Made by a program: the position numbers and the translations under genes. A stretch of 64,000 nt of DNA, taken from Clostridium sp. KNHs205. Its GTDB lineage: Bacteria; Bacillota; Clostridia; Lachnospirales; Lachnospiraceae. The stretch lies in the NCBI RefSeq assembly GCF_000702945.1, contig NZ_JNLE01000003.1:4077501-4141500 (forward strand), read 5' to 3'. The notes below the pieces were generated by a model, which ran no database searches, was not told where the DNA came from, and was given only the letters and a program-made list of their open reading frames with translations. Numbering within the stretch: the first letter of the stretch is position 1; the number at the start of each line of letters is the position of its first letter. This document shows, in pieces, positions 36,031-44,785 of the stretch.

Positions 36031-37317
36031 CTAGTTCCTGGTTTCTCCCAGCTCCACCAGTTTTAAATAATGAGGGATATCCCTGACATCTGGCTTTTCA
36101 AAATAGAATGCCGGATTACAGCAACCACAACGCCAGTATTGCTCTCCCTCAAATTCATACACAACCGCTTTCTTACAGGTACCATTCGACCGGTTTGAAC
36201 AGCCTTTATCACTACGTCTGAATATATCTCTTACCTTTTCCGGACACTGTTCCAGGTAAGTAATGCAGGGCTTAGCATTTCTTATACGAAGGTACAGAAT
36301 CAGCCTGGTTTCATGTGAGGATATACGAAAGAGACTGATGCCTTTCTTCTTCGAATAATCCATAGCAGGCCCTTCCCATCCTCCGCATAGATTTTCTTCA
36401 TACCCGGATTGCATTAAGGTTTTATGAAATTCTACAGCAAATTGCCTTTCTTTTTCTGAATGAAAAGTATCCGCTACAGTTTCGATTCCTCTGCCAAAAC
36501 TAATGTTATCCTCAGCTTCTTCCAGAAGTCTGTAATTGCATTGTAAAAAATCATAGATATAAGGCATTCTTCGTTTTCCAACTGCCATTTCAGTTTTAGC
36601 TACTGATACCACTATATTTTCTGATGCAACTTTATCCGCTGATGCAGCTTTATCTGCTGATGCAATTTTACCTGCTGATGCAACTTTATCTGCTGATGCA
36701 ACTTTATCCGCTAATGCAACTTTATCTGCCGATACAACTTTATCTACTGATGCAACTTTATCCGCTAATGCAGCTTTATCTGCTGATGCAGTTTTACCTG
36801 CTGATGCAACTTTATCTGCTATCATTTTTAGCACAATTAAGCAATTTATGTTGTCCGGATAAGATATTGTTATCTGTTCGTCAGTTAGCATAGGTTTATT
36901 ATCAATTACAAAACCAAATTCTTTAAGCTTCATAAAAATTACTTTATATCTTTTCCCTGTATTTAGAGCAGGTAAATCCTGCCTTTGAACTTCCAGTGTG
37001 CTTTCGTTCAGTTTGCCTGCTGCTATAAGATGAAAGAGAAATTGCAAGGGGATATATACTTCCTCCCTGGCTCTTCTTTCGTGACTGTCATAAAAGCGAT
37101 ACTTCTCTATCTCATATAAAGGAAGGTTATAGTCCTCAGGAGAATTTTTAATGTCCTCATAAATACTACTGAACATGTTCCATATATCCCGAAAAGCTGT
37201 CTGTAGCTCTTTTATCTCCATTGACTTAAGAAAGTCAGGATGTACAGTAAATTCCTGAGGATATCTGATTAGTTCCAACTGTCTTATTGCTGCCCAATGG
37301 CTGATCCAGTATTTCAT
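36031..37317 (-). CDS. unknown protein with a hexapeptide minisatellite
   Basis: A 428-residue protein in three parts. Residues 1-166 form a globular, helical domain (YWISHWAAIRQLELIRYPQEF start). Residues 167-238 are twelve hexapeptides of type ADKVAS with AGK/ADK variants. Residues 239-428 form a second domain ending in a Cys-rich segment with SNRSNGTCKK and YWRCGCCNPAFYF, which resembles a zinc-binding or CGNR-like finger. The function is unknown. The ATG follows AAAGGATG. It starts 17 bases after the MerR gene, so the two form an operon. Confidence 0.72.
   Translation of the reverse strand: MKYWISHWAAIRQLELIRYPQEFTVHPDFLKSMEIKELQTAFRDIWNMFSSIYEDIKNSPEDYNLPLYEIEKYRFYDSHERRAREEVYIPLQFLFHLIAAGKLNESTLEVQRQDLPALNTGKRYKVIFMKLKEFGFVIDNKPMLTDEQITISYPDNINCLIVLKMIADKVASAGKTASADKAALADKVASVDKVVSADKVALADKVASADKVASAGKIASADKAASADKVASENIVVSVAKTEMAVGKRRMPYIYDFLQCNYRLLEEAEDNISFGRGIETVADTFHSEKERQFAVEFHKTLMQSGYEENLCGGWEGPAMDYSKKKGISLFRISSHETRLILYLRIRNAKPCITYLEQCPEKVRDIFRRSDKGCSNRSNGTCKKAVVYEFEGEQYWRCGCCNPAFYFEKPDVRDIPHYLKLVELGETRN
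36604..36819. repeat. 18-bp coding minisatellite, 12 units
   Basis: Twelve units of exactly 18 bases, consensus GATGCAACTTTATCTGCT on the plus strand, encode the ADKVAS hexapeptides in the minus-strand gene. Some units differ by one or two bases, and the outermost one is the most diverged. Unit length keeps the frame, so changes in copy number alter only linker length. Confidence 0.95.
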
Positions 37318-37334
37318 AACTCATCCTTTCCCGC

Positions 37335-38351
37335 TTAAACTGTCTTCAATTTGATAGGTACATAGATATCCAGCTGATCATATCCAAGTCCTTTTTTGAT
37401 ATTCTCTGTTATGATCATATGACACATAGTCCTGTGCCCTTTCCTCTCATCCAGTTCAAAACCGCTGGTCTCTACCCACTTTTTGATTCCTTCGTAAACT
37501 CTGCCATTAATGTCATCATCTCCATCAACAGAGATTGCTGCCGCATAAATACCGCCTTCAAAATCTATAATATCATAACCACCGGTATCCTCACTGACAG
37601 CATCATTTTCAACTGCCATCCACCACACCCCGTACCCATCCTCAAACCATAGAAAGTCAAGAGGGGAAAATGATATCCCTTTACGTTTCTTATCATAATC
37701 CTGCCACCACTTATCAAAATTACCCAGTGTCTGATCAAATGTATCATATCCTGACGTAGCCATTCTGCATTTGGGCAATTCAATAATACGCACTTCCGGC
37801 CCTCTTTTTAATTTTTCATTGACATAGTTAAGCCTCTGTGCTGTACTCTCTGTTACTTTCACTGACTCTGCCTCATTTATCCGGTCTGCCGATTGACGTC
37901 CAGGGTTTGGACTGCCAGGATTACCCTGATATTCTTTTTCTGCGAGCTTACATTCAATTTCCTTTGCTTTTTCATAAAGCAATTTAACATCTGCAGGGTC
38001 TGTGAAATTCAGTGCCTCAATCTGATAAATAAATTGCTGGATAATATCTTTTAATTCATGAAGCAATGCAACTTCTTCATCAATACCTTGTGTTTTTTTA
38101 GCAAGTATCTCCAGTACTACCGAAGAATCCGCGGTAACAAATATTCTCTGAATATCTTTGATGCTGACATTAAGCTTTCTTAGTATTAAAATCTGTTCCA
38201 GCCTCTTTATTGCAGTGTCATCGTACATACGATAAGCATAGTCCTCACTGCGGATACTGTCGATTAACCCCATATCTTCATAATACCTCAGGGTTCTGGC
38301 TGAAATGTCATACTTTAGGGATACTTCTCTGATTTTAATAAGTTCCTCCAC
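37335..38351 (-). CDS. MerR-family regulator with GyrI-like effector domain
   Basis: A 338-residue activator. The MerR HTH and wing occupy about 5-75 (IREVSLKYDISARTLRYYEDMGLI), followed by a coiled-coil dimer helix to about 125. After a Pro/Ser-rich linker, residues about 190-335 form a GyrI/SOUL-like effector-binding domain (VRIIELPKCRMATSGYDTF, FEGGIYAAA). The GTG start follows AGAGAGG. Its probable direct target is its own operon, including the downstream minisatellite gene. Confidence 0.88.
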   Translation of the reverse strand: MEELIKIREVSLKYDISARTLRYYEDMGLIDSIRSEDYAYRMYDDTAIKRLEQILILRKLNVSIKDIQRIFVTADSSVVLEILAKKTQGIDEEVALLHELKDIIQQFIYQIEALNFTDPADVKLLYEKAKEIECKLAEKEYQGNPGSPNPGRQSADRINEAESVKVTESTAQRLNYVNEKLKRGPEVRIIELPKCRMATSGYDTFDQTLGNFDKWWQDYDKKRKGISFSPLDFLWFEDGYGVWWMAVENDAVSEDTGGYDIIDFEGGIYAAAISVDGDDDINGRVYEGIKKWVETSGFELDERKGHRTMCHMIITENIKKGLGYDQLDIYVPIKLKTV

Positions 38352-38436
38352 ATTGTAGCCTCTCTTTCTTCATAGTTAGACTTAGAAGGCACTACATGAA
38401 ATTAAAACACTTACAACACTTATCAACCGAGTCACC

Positions 38437-38558
38437 AGCAGGCTTATAATATGCATCGACGTTTGCGTCACAATAATTTCACACTTCTTTTTTCAGGCAA
38501 TTTCCCAAGCTGGCTTGTGATATGAATTGATGTTTGTAAGGTAAAAGCTGGCTTACTT
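38437..38558. repeat. dispersed/tandem short repeat
   Basis: The unit AGCTGGCTTGTGATATGAATTGATGTTTG-like (38509-38536, with the lead-in GGCAATTTCCC from 38496) has a second, diverged copy at 38437-38465 (AGCAGGCTTATAATATG...GTTTG) and a fragment AAGCTGGCTTACTTA at 38544. The lead-in and first 30 bases also match 35025-35055. It may be a small non-autonomous element or binding-site cluster. Confidence 0.55.
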
Positions 38559-38635
38559 ATACACGGGTATTATCTTCTAAGTTCTAAAATTAGATTAGTC
38601 GATTACCTAACGGCAGAGTCAAGATATAATTTATC

Positions 38636-39091
38636 CTATTTATATAAAAGCTTTTCGAAACAGACAGCTTCTTTATTTCCAGCGTATTTTCCGTAGTTTT
38701 CACGTATAACATACCCTTTCTTTAAATAAAAACTGACAGCTTGCTTATTTTTAACTCTGGTCTCAAGCCACAAAGCAATAAACCCAAGGCTTTTAGCCCT
38801 TTCCTCCAGATATGTAAGAATGTCCGTGCCAATATGCTGCCCTTTCTCCCTTGCATACACACGTTTAACCTCAGCTATTTCCTTACTGATTGCCCTTATG
38901 GCTCCACAACCCACTGCTTTTCCGTCCTGATTTATTGCCAGAACAAAACAGGAACGGGCCTCCTCCATATCCTCAAGAGAAAAAGAATTCTGACCGCTGG
39001 CACCAGTAATGTTCATTAGAGCCTGTGACAGTTCCTCCAATAATTCCATAGCCTCTGGGTTGTCTTTGGGCTTTGTCTCAACAAAATTCAT
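38636..39091 (-). CDS. GNAT-family acetyltransferase
   Basis: A 151-residue acetyltransferase. The acetyl-CoA motif is GQHIGTDILTYLEERAK near 95, preceded by GCGAIRAISKEIAEVKRVYA and followed by SFYLKKGYVIRENYGKYA, as in the YjgM/PhnO-like branch. The acceptor is unknown. GGAGG lies eight bases before the ATG. It is 36 bases after the nucleotidyltransferase gene and may be in one transcript with it. Confidence 0.88.
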   Translation of the reverse strand: MNFVETKPKDNPEAMELLEELSQALMNITGASGQNSFSLEDMEEARSCFVLAINQDGKAVGCGAIRAISKEIAEVKRVYAREKGQHIGTDILTYLEERAKSLGFIALWLETRVKNKQAVSFYLKKGYVIRENYGKYAGNKEAVCFEKLLYK

Positions 39092-39127
39092 ACAAAAAAC
39101 CTCCGATTGCTGTGTAGCCTGGATTAC

Positions 39128-39970
39128 TTACCAATTAGATGATGAAAGTCTCTTATTGAAATAATCCATTACCTGGCTGCCAATATTATGATTATACTGA
39201 ACCATTTTCTCCCTGCATATTTCCCCGGCATCCTGTTGAAATACAACCATTGCCTTTCTGACAGCAGCTTCCAGGCTTTCTGTATCCGCATTGGTAAAAT
39301 ACAGTTTCAGATGTTCTTGTAATTCTTGTGGAACACAATATTTTACCTTGCTCTCCCAGGCTCCCCAATCCAGGGTATCATACCTGCCTAACAGCAGGTC
39401 TACATGAGCATGAAATAAGACATCAATATTTTTAATAAGCTTGAATATGTCATTTCTCTTAAAATACTTAATTAACATTTCTGCATGAAACCAATAGGTG
39501 TCAATAGCTCTTACTATATCCGGTATATAGTTGTCCGTCCGGTACCCCTGCTCAAGAAAAGCTTTGGTTTCCCCTGTTCTGTCATAAATAATATTTTCAA
39601 CCGTACAGCCCTTACAATGCTGTCTGCACATCCAGGCATCCGGATAATCAGCATTAATGATGAAAAAATCGAACTGATGCAGATTCTCCCCAACACGCAT
39701 AACACTGCAATAATTCTTAAAATAATCATCATTAAAGCTTTCACCCCAGAAGATTAACAGTTCATCACACACTCTTTTCAGTATTTTCGGTATATCCTCT
39801 GAAAATCCTTTGAAGTCTTTGTCAGAAACCAGAAATACCGGGTCGTAATCCGAATACATATCCTGTTCTCCCCTGCTGATGGAGCCATAATGCCAGCCTC
39901 CCTTACAGCGGGAATCCTCCTTTAATATCGCAACTACTTTCTCAAATACTTCCACCAGATCCTGATGCAT
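39128..39970 (-). CDS. nucleotidyltransferase-fold protein
   Basis: A 280-residue protein with the polymerase-beta-type motif GSISRGEQDMYSDYDP near 29-44 (GS, then two Asp ligands) and a third Asp in the HQFDFFIIN segment near 100. The helical C-terminus resembles aminoglycoside or lincosamide nucleotidyltransferases, but no specific type could be assigned. It may modify a small molecule; whether it gives resistance is unknown. AGGGG precedes the ATG. Confidence 0.78.
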   Translation of the reverse strand: MHQDLVEVFEKVVAILKEDSRCKGGWHYGSISRGEQDMYSDYDPVFLVSDKDFKGFSEDIPKILKRVCDELLIFWGESFNDDYFKNYCSVMRVGENLHQFDFFIINADYPDAWMCRQHCKGCTVENIIYDRTGETKAFLEQGYRTDNYIPDIVRAIDTYWFHAEMLIKYFKRNDIFKLIKNIDVLFHAHVDLLLGRYDTLDWGAWESKVKYCVPQELQEHLKLYFTNADTESLEAAVRKAMVVFQQDAGEICREKMVQYNHNIGSQVMDYFNKRLSSSNW

Positions 39971-40087
39971 ATTATAACCCCTGCCTTCCCCTTAATTAAA
40001 TAAATACATAGTATTTATTTTATAAATATATAAAAACTTGCTTTGCTCAGTTAAAACTAACTTTCATACTATAATGAGATCACGAAT

Positions 40088-40819
40088 TTAACTAATAACA
40101 AACCACTTAATAAAATCCCAGATAAAATGAAAAATAGTTGGAGCAATAATACTATTATACTTTGAATATAACCATTGAAGTAAAAAATGAAAAATAGTTA
40201 AACCAATCAAATAGTGCCTATTCATAATTATGTATTCTAACAAATTCATCTGTGTAAACATTAATTGAAATGGTATATGTTCAATAGAAAACATAAGACC
40301 AACTATGATAATAGATAATCCCTTATTCCTAAAATAACCATATAATCTTGTTCCAATATAACCCCTGATAATAATTTCTTCCATAAATGCCACAAAAACT
40401 AAAAAATAAATAGTTTTCATGGCTATTAGTCCAATATCCGTTTGGATTCCTGAACCAGAAACAACAGGAATAATTCCCTTTGAAGCAATAACTATTATAA
40501 ATAACATAATGCCCATACATAAAGACTTTATAGCATAGGTCTTACCAAATCCTATTGTGGTAAATTCTTGCTTACGTATGAAACAAAGCAAAAATACAAG
40601 AGCAATCAAAATTAATGAAATAATCCCGGTAGCATAAAAAATAGATGTTTCTGTTATTCTAAATTTATTAACTAGATAACCAAAAACCGTTCCCATTAAA
40701 CCAAATAAAAATAACATAACTACAAAAATACTGAATGCAAGCAGTGCATCTGTTCTTCCATATTTCATTGTTTGCTGTACATATTCTTCATTAGCACCTA
40801 ATACCTTTGATTTTTTCAT
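40088..40819 (-). CDS. CPBP-family intramembrane metalloprotease
   Basis: A 243-residue protein with about eight membrane helices. The glutamate-arginine motif FMEEIIIRGYI near 145-155, FSIEHIPF near 180 and HFIWDF at the C-terminus are the CPBP/Abi active-site set. The family includes CAAX-type proteases and bacteriocin-immunity proteins; the substrate is unknown. The gene is distinctly more AT-rich than its neighbours, which hints at recent acquisition. No bacteriocin gene was found nearby. Confidence 0.87.
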   Translation of the reverse strand: MKKSKVLGANEEYVQQTMKYGRTDALLAFSIFVVMLFLFGLMGTVFGYLVNKFRITETSIFYATGIISLILIALVFLLCFIRKQEFTTIGFGKTYAIKSLCMGIMLFIIVIASKGIIPVVSGSGIQTDIGLIAMKTIYFLVFVAFMEEIIIRGYIGTRLYGYFRNKGLSIIIVGLMFSIEHIPFQLMFTQMNLLEYIIMNRHYLIGLTIFHFLLQWLYSKYNSIIAPTIFHFIWDFIKWFVIS

Positions 40820-40884
40820 TCATCCACCCTATTCAACTATTTTTGTCAATTTATTGTGTTATCATTTATTTCTCCGTAATGGTA

Positions 40885-41448
40885 TCACAGAGATTTTTGG
40901 ACTTTCTCCAGAGTGTTTCTATTGCGTGAAGTAAATATACTTTTGTATTTCTTACTGCCAAGAACCTTTGCACCAAATTCAGAGGATAAGGTAGAACCTT
41001 TTGGTACTATCCAGACTGCTTCCGGCAGGGCATTTCCCTCCGAGGAATAGGTAAGGAATTGTTCCGGTAAACTTGGTGATATCTCCTTGAAAATATCTTT
41101 AAGTTCTTCCATATACTCTTTCTTATCACATAGCAGTATATAGTGATGGCATTCCTCCGGTGTGGGTATTTTACCGCAGGCTGTTACGATTTCTTCAATT
41201 TCCTTTTTATTTCTTATAAATACATTGGCTTCATAGTCAAAATACCTGCTTAATCCCTCTTCAAGCATATACTTTAATTCTTCCTGGTTTTTATTATGAG
41301 TATTGGTAAACAAGATGTTACCGGAAGCTTGTATTGTTTTAATATTATCAAAACCCATCTCAGAGAAAGAAGCAGCCAGCCTGTCCATCTTCATAGCAGT
41401 CCCTTTCACATTAACTCCTCTTAAAAAAGCGCAGTACCTGTTCTCCAT
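40885..41448 (-). CDS. DUF1697 family protein
   Basis: A 187-residue soluble protein with the DUF1697 start YCAFLRGVNVKGTAMKMDRLAASF, followed by IQASGNILFTN. A central VFIRNKKEIEEI block and C-terminal SRNRNTLEKV motif complete it. The function of the family is unknown. AGGAG lies before the ATG. It is probably independent of the ACT-domain gene 75 bases upstream. Confidence 0.9.
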   Translation of the reverse strand: MENRYCAFLRGVNVKGTAMKMDRLAASFSEMGFDNIKTIQASGNILFTNTHNKNQEELKYMLEEGLSRYFDYEANVFIRNKKEIEEIVTACGKIPTPEECHHYILLCDKKEYMEELKDIFKEISPSLPEQFLTYSSEGNALPEAVWIVPKGSTLSSEFGAKVLGSKKYKSIFTSRNRNTLEKVQKSL

Positions 41449-41525
41449 ATCTTCTCCTTCTTCTTTCCCTTATATTATTTTATTAAGCGAATAGCCTTCG
41501 CAGTATCAAAAGCTTCCGATAACTC

Positions 41526-41897
41526 TTAATCAACAGCAAGGTGGTATCCGGAATCCTTTAGTACCGTTAAGGCTCTGTCAAAATTCTCTTCTTTGGTTAA
41601 AATATAGTCGGTATTATAGGTTGATACAGCAAATATCCCAATATTATTTCCAGCTAGAAGACCAGATATCTGACTGAGGATGCCAACCAGTGAGAAGTCT
41701 AATACTCCCTCTATACGAAATCCCCTCCAGCCATCTTCCCGCTCCAAGGTGTCCGCCGGCGCATGGTCCGTTGTACAGACCAGTGATAATTCCTCATCAG
41801 TCTTTCCAATGAATAAGAATTCATCAGCGAAATGAATCAGCGATACGTCCAATACCTTACAAACAGTGAATTTCTGTTTTAACACTTTTATAATCAT
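41526..41897 (-). CDS. ACT-domain (CASTOR-like) protein
   Basis: A 123-residue protein of two ACT-like folds. The C-terminal half carries the conserved LVGILSQISGLLAGNNIGIFAVSTYNTDYILTKEE. These small proteins bind amino acids; the partner is unknown. ATG 41897 is preferred because GAAAGG lies nine bases upstream; an ATG at 41906 overlaps that site. Confidence 0.83.
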   Translation of the reverse strand: MIIKVLKQKFTVCKVLDVSLIHFADEFLFIGKTDEELSLVCTTDHAPADTLEREDGWRGFRIEGVLDFSLVGILSQISGLLAGNNIGIFAVSTYNTDYILTKEENFDRALTVLKDSGYHLAVD

Positions 41898-42004
41898 AAC
41901 GCTCATCCTTTCAACACTTTTCTATATTTTAACAACTAAGTTCTCATAAAGCAACCACTAAACTCTCTCTATTACTCCTAACATATCAGGATCTATCTCT
42001 CTGG

Positions 42005-42082
42005 TCATAGTATAGGAATAGTTAGAGAAATACTTGTCCCAAAACCCTCTGGCAGTTTTGCAAGAGTTGCTGTAAAAGAAAA
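42005..42082 (-). pseudogene. possible relic of a histidine-kinase C-terminus
   Basis: A short minus-strand frame encodes TATLAKLPEGFGTSISLTIPIL and stops at TGA (42005-42007). The GxGTxxxLxxP pattern is typical of the last strand of histidine kinase ATPase domains. The rest of a kinase gene is missing on either side. The evidence is only about 22 residues and could be chance. Confidence 0.3.
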
Positions 42083-42104
42083 TATTAATATATTCAATCT
42101 TTAC

Positions 42105-42141
42105 AAAAAGGTTAGAAAGCCTTGGTAATCGCCTTCTAACC
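42105..42141 (-). terminator. terminator of the GMC oxidoreductase operon
   Basis: GGTTAGAAGGC pairs with GCTTTCTAACC on the minus strand (11 pairs, one G-T) around a ten-base loop, followed by TTTTTG. It begins 22 bases after the GMC gene. Confidence 0.9.
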
Positions 42142-42162
42142 TGTCTGGGTTTAAATTATTTA

Positions 42163-43860
42163 TCAGCTGAAATATTTTTCCGCAATCTTTTCTGCCGTCC
42201 GGGTTGCCATTGCTTGATTGGTCAATGTTGGATTAGGACCACCAAGACCGTTAAATAATACACTATTGTCTGCTATGTATAATCGATTAACCTGTTTTGC
42301 TTCGCAATTAGTATCTGTTACATATCCAAGTCTCATGGTACTAATAATATGAAGAAATACTCCAGGAGACCAGTTAGAACGAATTACTGTTCTTGCTCCG
42401 GCTTTTCTTAGGATGTCGGCTGCGATTTTTGCAAGGGTATTACGCTTCATTGTATCTCTTGCACTGGGTGAGTAATTGACGACAGGAATATAACCATTCT
42501 CATCCTTTAGAAAAGGATCCAGTGTTACACTGTTGCTCTGTCTGACTTCATCGTCTGTAAATATTAACAGACTCAATGTCCTATTATATTCTCTCATAAA
42601 TGTTTTTAACTGTTCCCCAATAATATTTCCTTCATAATCCCACGGCACCTCTTCACTTCTAAGGTTCTGCCCCTGAAAACCTTGATTACTGCTGCCATAT
42701 ACCATAGAGGCATAAAGTCCGGGACTGGTGCCATATACCTCTATTACACCGTATCCGGGATAATCAAAACGGGCAGCAGCGTTCTGCCCAACAAAAGGTT
42801 TTATATCTGAGACACCAAGAATATTCATTAAGGTCTCTTCTTCGAAAATACCGGATACACTGTCAAACCAGTGGTTAAGTAGACCACGTCCAACCCAGGG
42901 ATTCAGAGGAAGCTCGGAATTCATCCAAAGACGGGGTGTTTCAATACCACCGGCACTCATTACAACTACTTTTGCAGTAAGCTCTCCGGTTTCACCTGTC
43001 CAGGTGTCTCTGAACTTAACTCCCATAGCCTGTAATCCCTCTGGACCCTGTTCTGTAAGAATCCGCGTAACAAAGGTATTCGGACGGATTTCAACGTTTC
43101 CGGAACGCAATGCCCGAGGTACATAGCTAACCAGCGTAGTGCGTTTTGCAACACTGTCTACAGAAGGCCCTGTGGCACAGCCATTTACACAATGCCCTTT
43201 TAAAGTACAACCTACGCTTTGATTATTAACGAAATCAAATTCCGGATCATTTATTCTGGGGTTAGGGGATAAGATTGCATTGGGCTGGAGGCGATAACCC
43301 GGTTCTGATACATTCTGTACGGTAATAGGCTTGTATCCTGCATTTTTAAAACAGTAAAGAAATAATTCTTCTTTCGCGGTCATGGCACCGATACCAACCG
43401 GCAAGGCAGCCTCCACTTTCTCATAATAAGGAATTAATTCATCATAAGAGATGGGCCAGATATTATTTACTGATTGAGGGTAAGCCCTGGGGCAGTTGGC
43501 GTAGTAATGCAGAGTACTGCCTCCAATTCCTGCATTCTGCCAGATATAACCTCCCTGTATGATTTTACGAAACCATGGCGGCTTCTCTCGGTCGGCAGGC
43601 CCCCACCTGAATTTTCCGGTTACATAATCATTCATATCATCTTCCAGTAAAGTAAAATTCTTTCGCAGCAGCTCAATGCTTAAATCGTCATAGGAAGAAC
43701 TGCTGACTGCTCCTCTGTCAGTATTAGGTTCAGGCCATTTACTGTTACCATACCAGGGGCCAGCATCCAGTGCCAGGACTTTTAATCCCTTCTCTCCCAG
43801 TTCTTTGGCAGCAACCCCTCCTCCTCCTCCGGAGCCAATAATTATAACATCTGCATCCAT
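42163..43860 (-). CDS. GMC-family FAD oxidoreductase
   Basis: A 565-residue flavoenzyme of the glucose-methanol-choline family. The FAD-binding GSGGGGGVAAKELGEKG lies near 8-24, NAGIGGSTLHYYANCPR near 110, and the C-terminal NPTLTNQAMATRTAEKIAE closes the fold. A CPRAYP/CVNGCATGP cysteine region near 220 is typical of the membrane-associated sugar dehydrogenase branch. The likely reaction is oxidation of a sugar or alcohol with electrons passed to a partner. It follows a gluconate 2-dehydrogenase subunit 3-like gene by 38 bases. Confidence 0.9.
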   Translation of the reverse strand: MDADVIIIGSGGGGGVAAKELGEKGLKVLALDAGPWYGNSKWPEPNTDRGAVSSSSYDDLSIELLRKNFTLLEDDMNDYVTGKFRWGPADREKPPWFRKIIQGGYIWQNAGIGGSTLHYYANCPRAYPQSVNNIWPISYDELIPYYEKVEAALPVGIGAMTAKEELFLYCFKNAGYKPITVQNVSEPGYRLQPNAILSPNPRINDPEFDFVNNQSVGCTLKGHCVNGCATGPSVDSVAKRTTLVSYVPRALRSGNVEIRPNTFVTRILTEQGPEGLQAMGVKFRDTWTGETGELTAKVVVMSAGGIETPRLWMNSELPLNPWVGRGLLNHWFDSVSGIFEEETLMNILGVSDIKPFVGQNAAARFDYPGYGVIEVYGTSPGLYASMVYGSSNQGFQGQNLRSEEVPWDYEGNIIGEQLKTFMREYNRTLSLLIFTDDEVRQSNSVTLDPFLKDENGYIPVVNYSPSARDTMKRNTLAKIAADILRKAGARTVIRSNWSPGVFLHIISTMRLGYVTDTNCEAKQVNRLYIADNSVLFNGLGGPNPTLTNQAMATRTAEKIAEKYFS

Positions 43861-43898
43861 CCATGTATCTCCTTTATGTCTTTTTATTCAATCGCTAT

Positions 43899-44510
43899 TT
43901 ATTCAATATTAAAATAAATACTTTCTGAGGACCTTAATGCATGGTACCCATAGGAAGGTCCCGGGTAATCAATCTGCTCCCAGCTAACGGGACGGTATTG
44001 AAGTACCCTTTCCGAAGGCGGGTAAAGCCTGGTGCTGCCATATCCTGACCATTCTGAATAAAACCCCATCATAGGAAATCGAATCAGCATACTGTATATA
44101 TCCATGAGCATATCCGCGCTATCTAATAGAATCGGAGGGATATTTTCAGGTGACTGGGCATATTCCCGAATAAATCCAAGAGCATCCAGGCGCAGTTCCT
44201 CAGGCGCTTCAAAGAAACGATACAACTGCTTGTATTCACTGTCTTCCTCAGTGCCTCTTAGATAAACTACCGTATCCAGTATGTCCACTGCAAAAGCTGC
44301 AAGCGGAAAATACTGATTCTGAAGAGTGAGTACCATATATTCATCAACATATTCATCTAAACCACCATAATATTGAATCATGCCAAACTCTCTGGCAAGC
44401 TCCGGTGAACGAGGTATAATGACATCAACCAATGCCTGCATTGTCATTATAACTACATCAAGGTTTTTATCCTCAATCATTTGATTCTGATCATAGAATG
44501 TCCAGTACAA
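43899..44510 (-). CDS. gluconate 2-dehydrogenase subunit 3-like protein
   Basis: A 203-residue protein resembling the small subunit of membrane sugar dehydrogenases (IMTMQALVDVIIPRSPELAREFGMIQYYGGLDEYVDEY). The C-terminus, with FPMMGFYSEWSGYG, is also typical. No twin-arginine leader is seen, unlike most homologues. It starts at TTG 44510 with AGGAG nine bases upstream. It forms an operon with the GMC subunit. The cytochrome subunit of classical complexes is absent. Confidence 0.8.
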   Translation of the reverse strand: MYWTFYDQNQMIEDKNLDVVIMTMQALVDVIIPRSPELAREFGMIQYYGGLDEYVDEYMVLTLQNQYFPLAAFAVDILDTVVYLRGTEEDSEYKQLYRFFEAPEELRLDALGFIREYAQSPENIPPILLDSADMLMDIYSMLIRFPMMGFYSEWSGYGSTRLYPPSERVLQYRPVSWEQIDYPGPSYGYHALRSSESIYFNIE

Positions 44511-44583
44511 AGCATCAAACTCCTAACAATACCTATATTGTTATTAGTATATTTTTTTATATTCTGATTATTACAATAAAATA

Positions 44584-44621
44584 ATAAAGTCCACTGAACA
44601 GGCATCATCAGTGGACTTTAT
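44584..44621 (-). terminator. 14-pair hairpin between DJ-1 and GMC operons
   Basis: ATAAAGTCCACTGA pairs perfectly with TCAGTGGACTTTAT around a ten-base loop, followed on the minus strand by TATTTTATTG. It lies 165 bases after the DJ-1/PfpI gene and before the dehydrogenase operon. Confidence 0.82.
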
Positions 44622-44785
44622 CAATCATAGTATAATCTTTTCTTCATTCTATCGGCTAATTTTCATAATCCTAATTTAGTGTCGTCAGAAATGATTGAAC
44701 ATTTAGATTCACTCCTGTCTGAGACTTCTATTTCATACTTCCATGTTGCCAGGACTGTATCTCTTTCTGGAGGCTAAGTCATAAG

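Noticed and set aside
36624..36893. Open frame of 89 codons with LMQLYLL repeats
   Set aside because: It is the antisense frame of the ADKVAS minisatellite.
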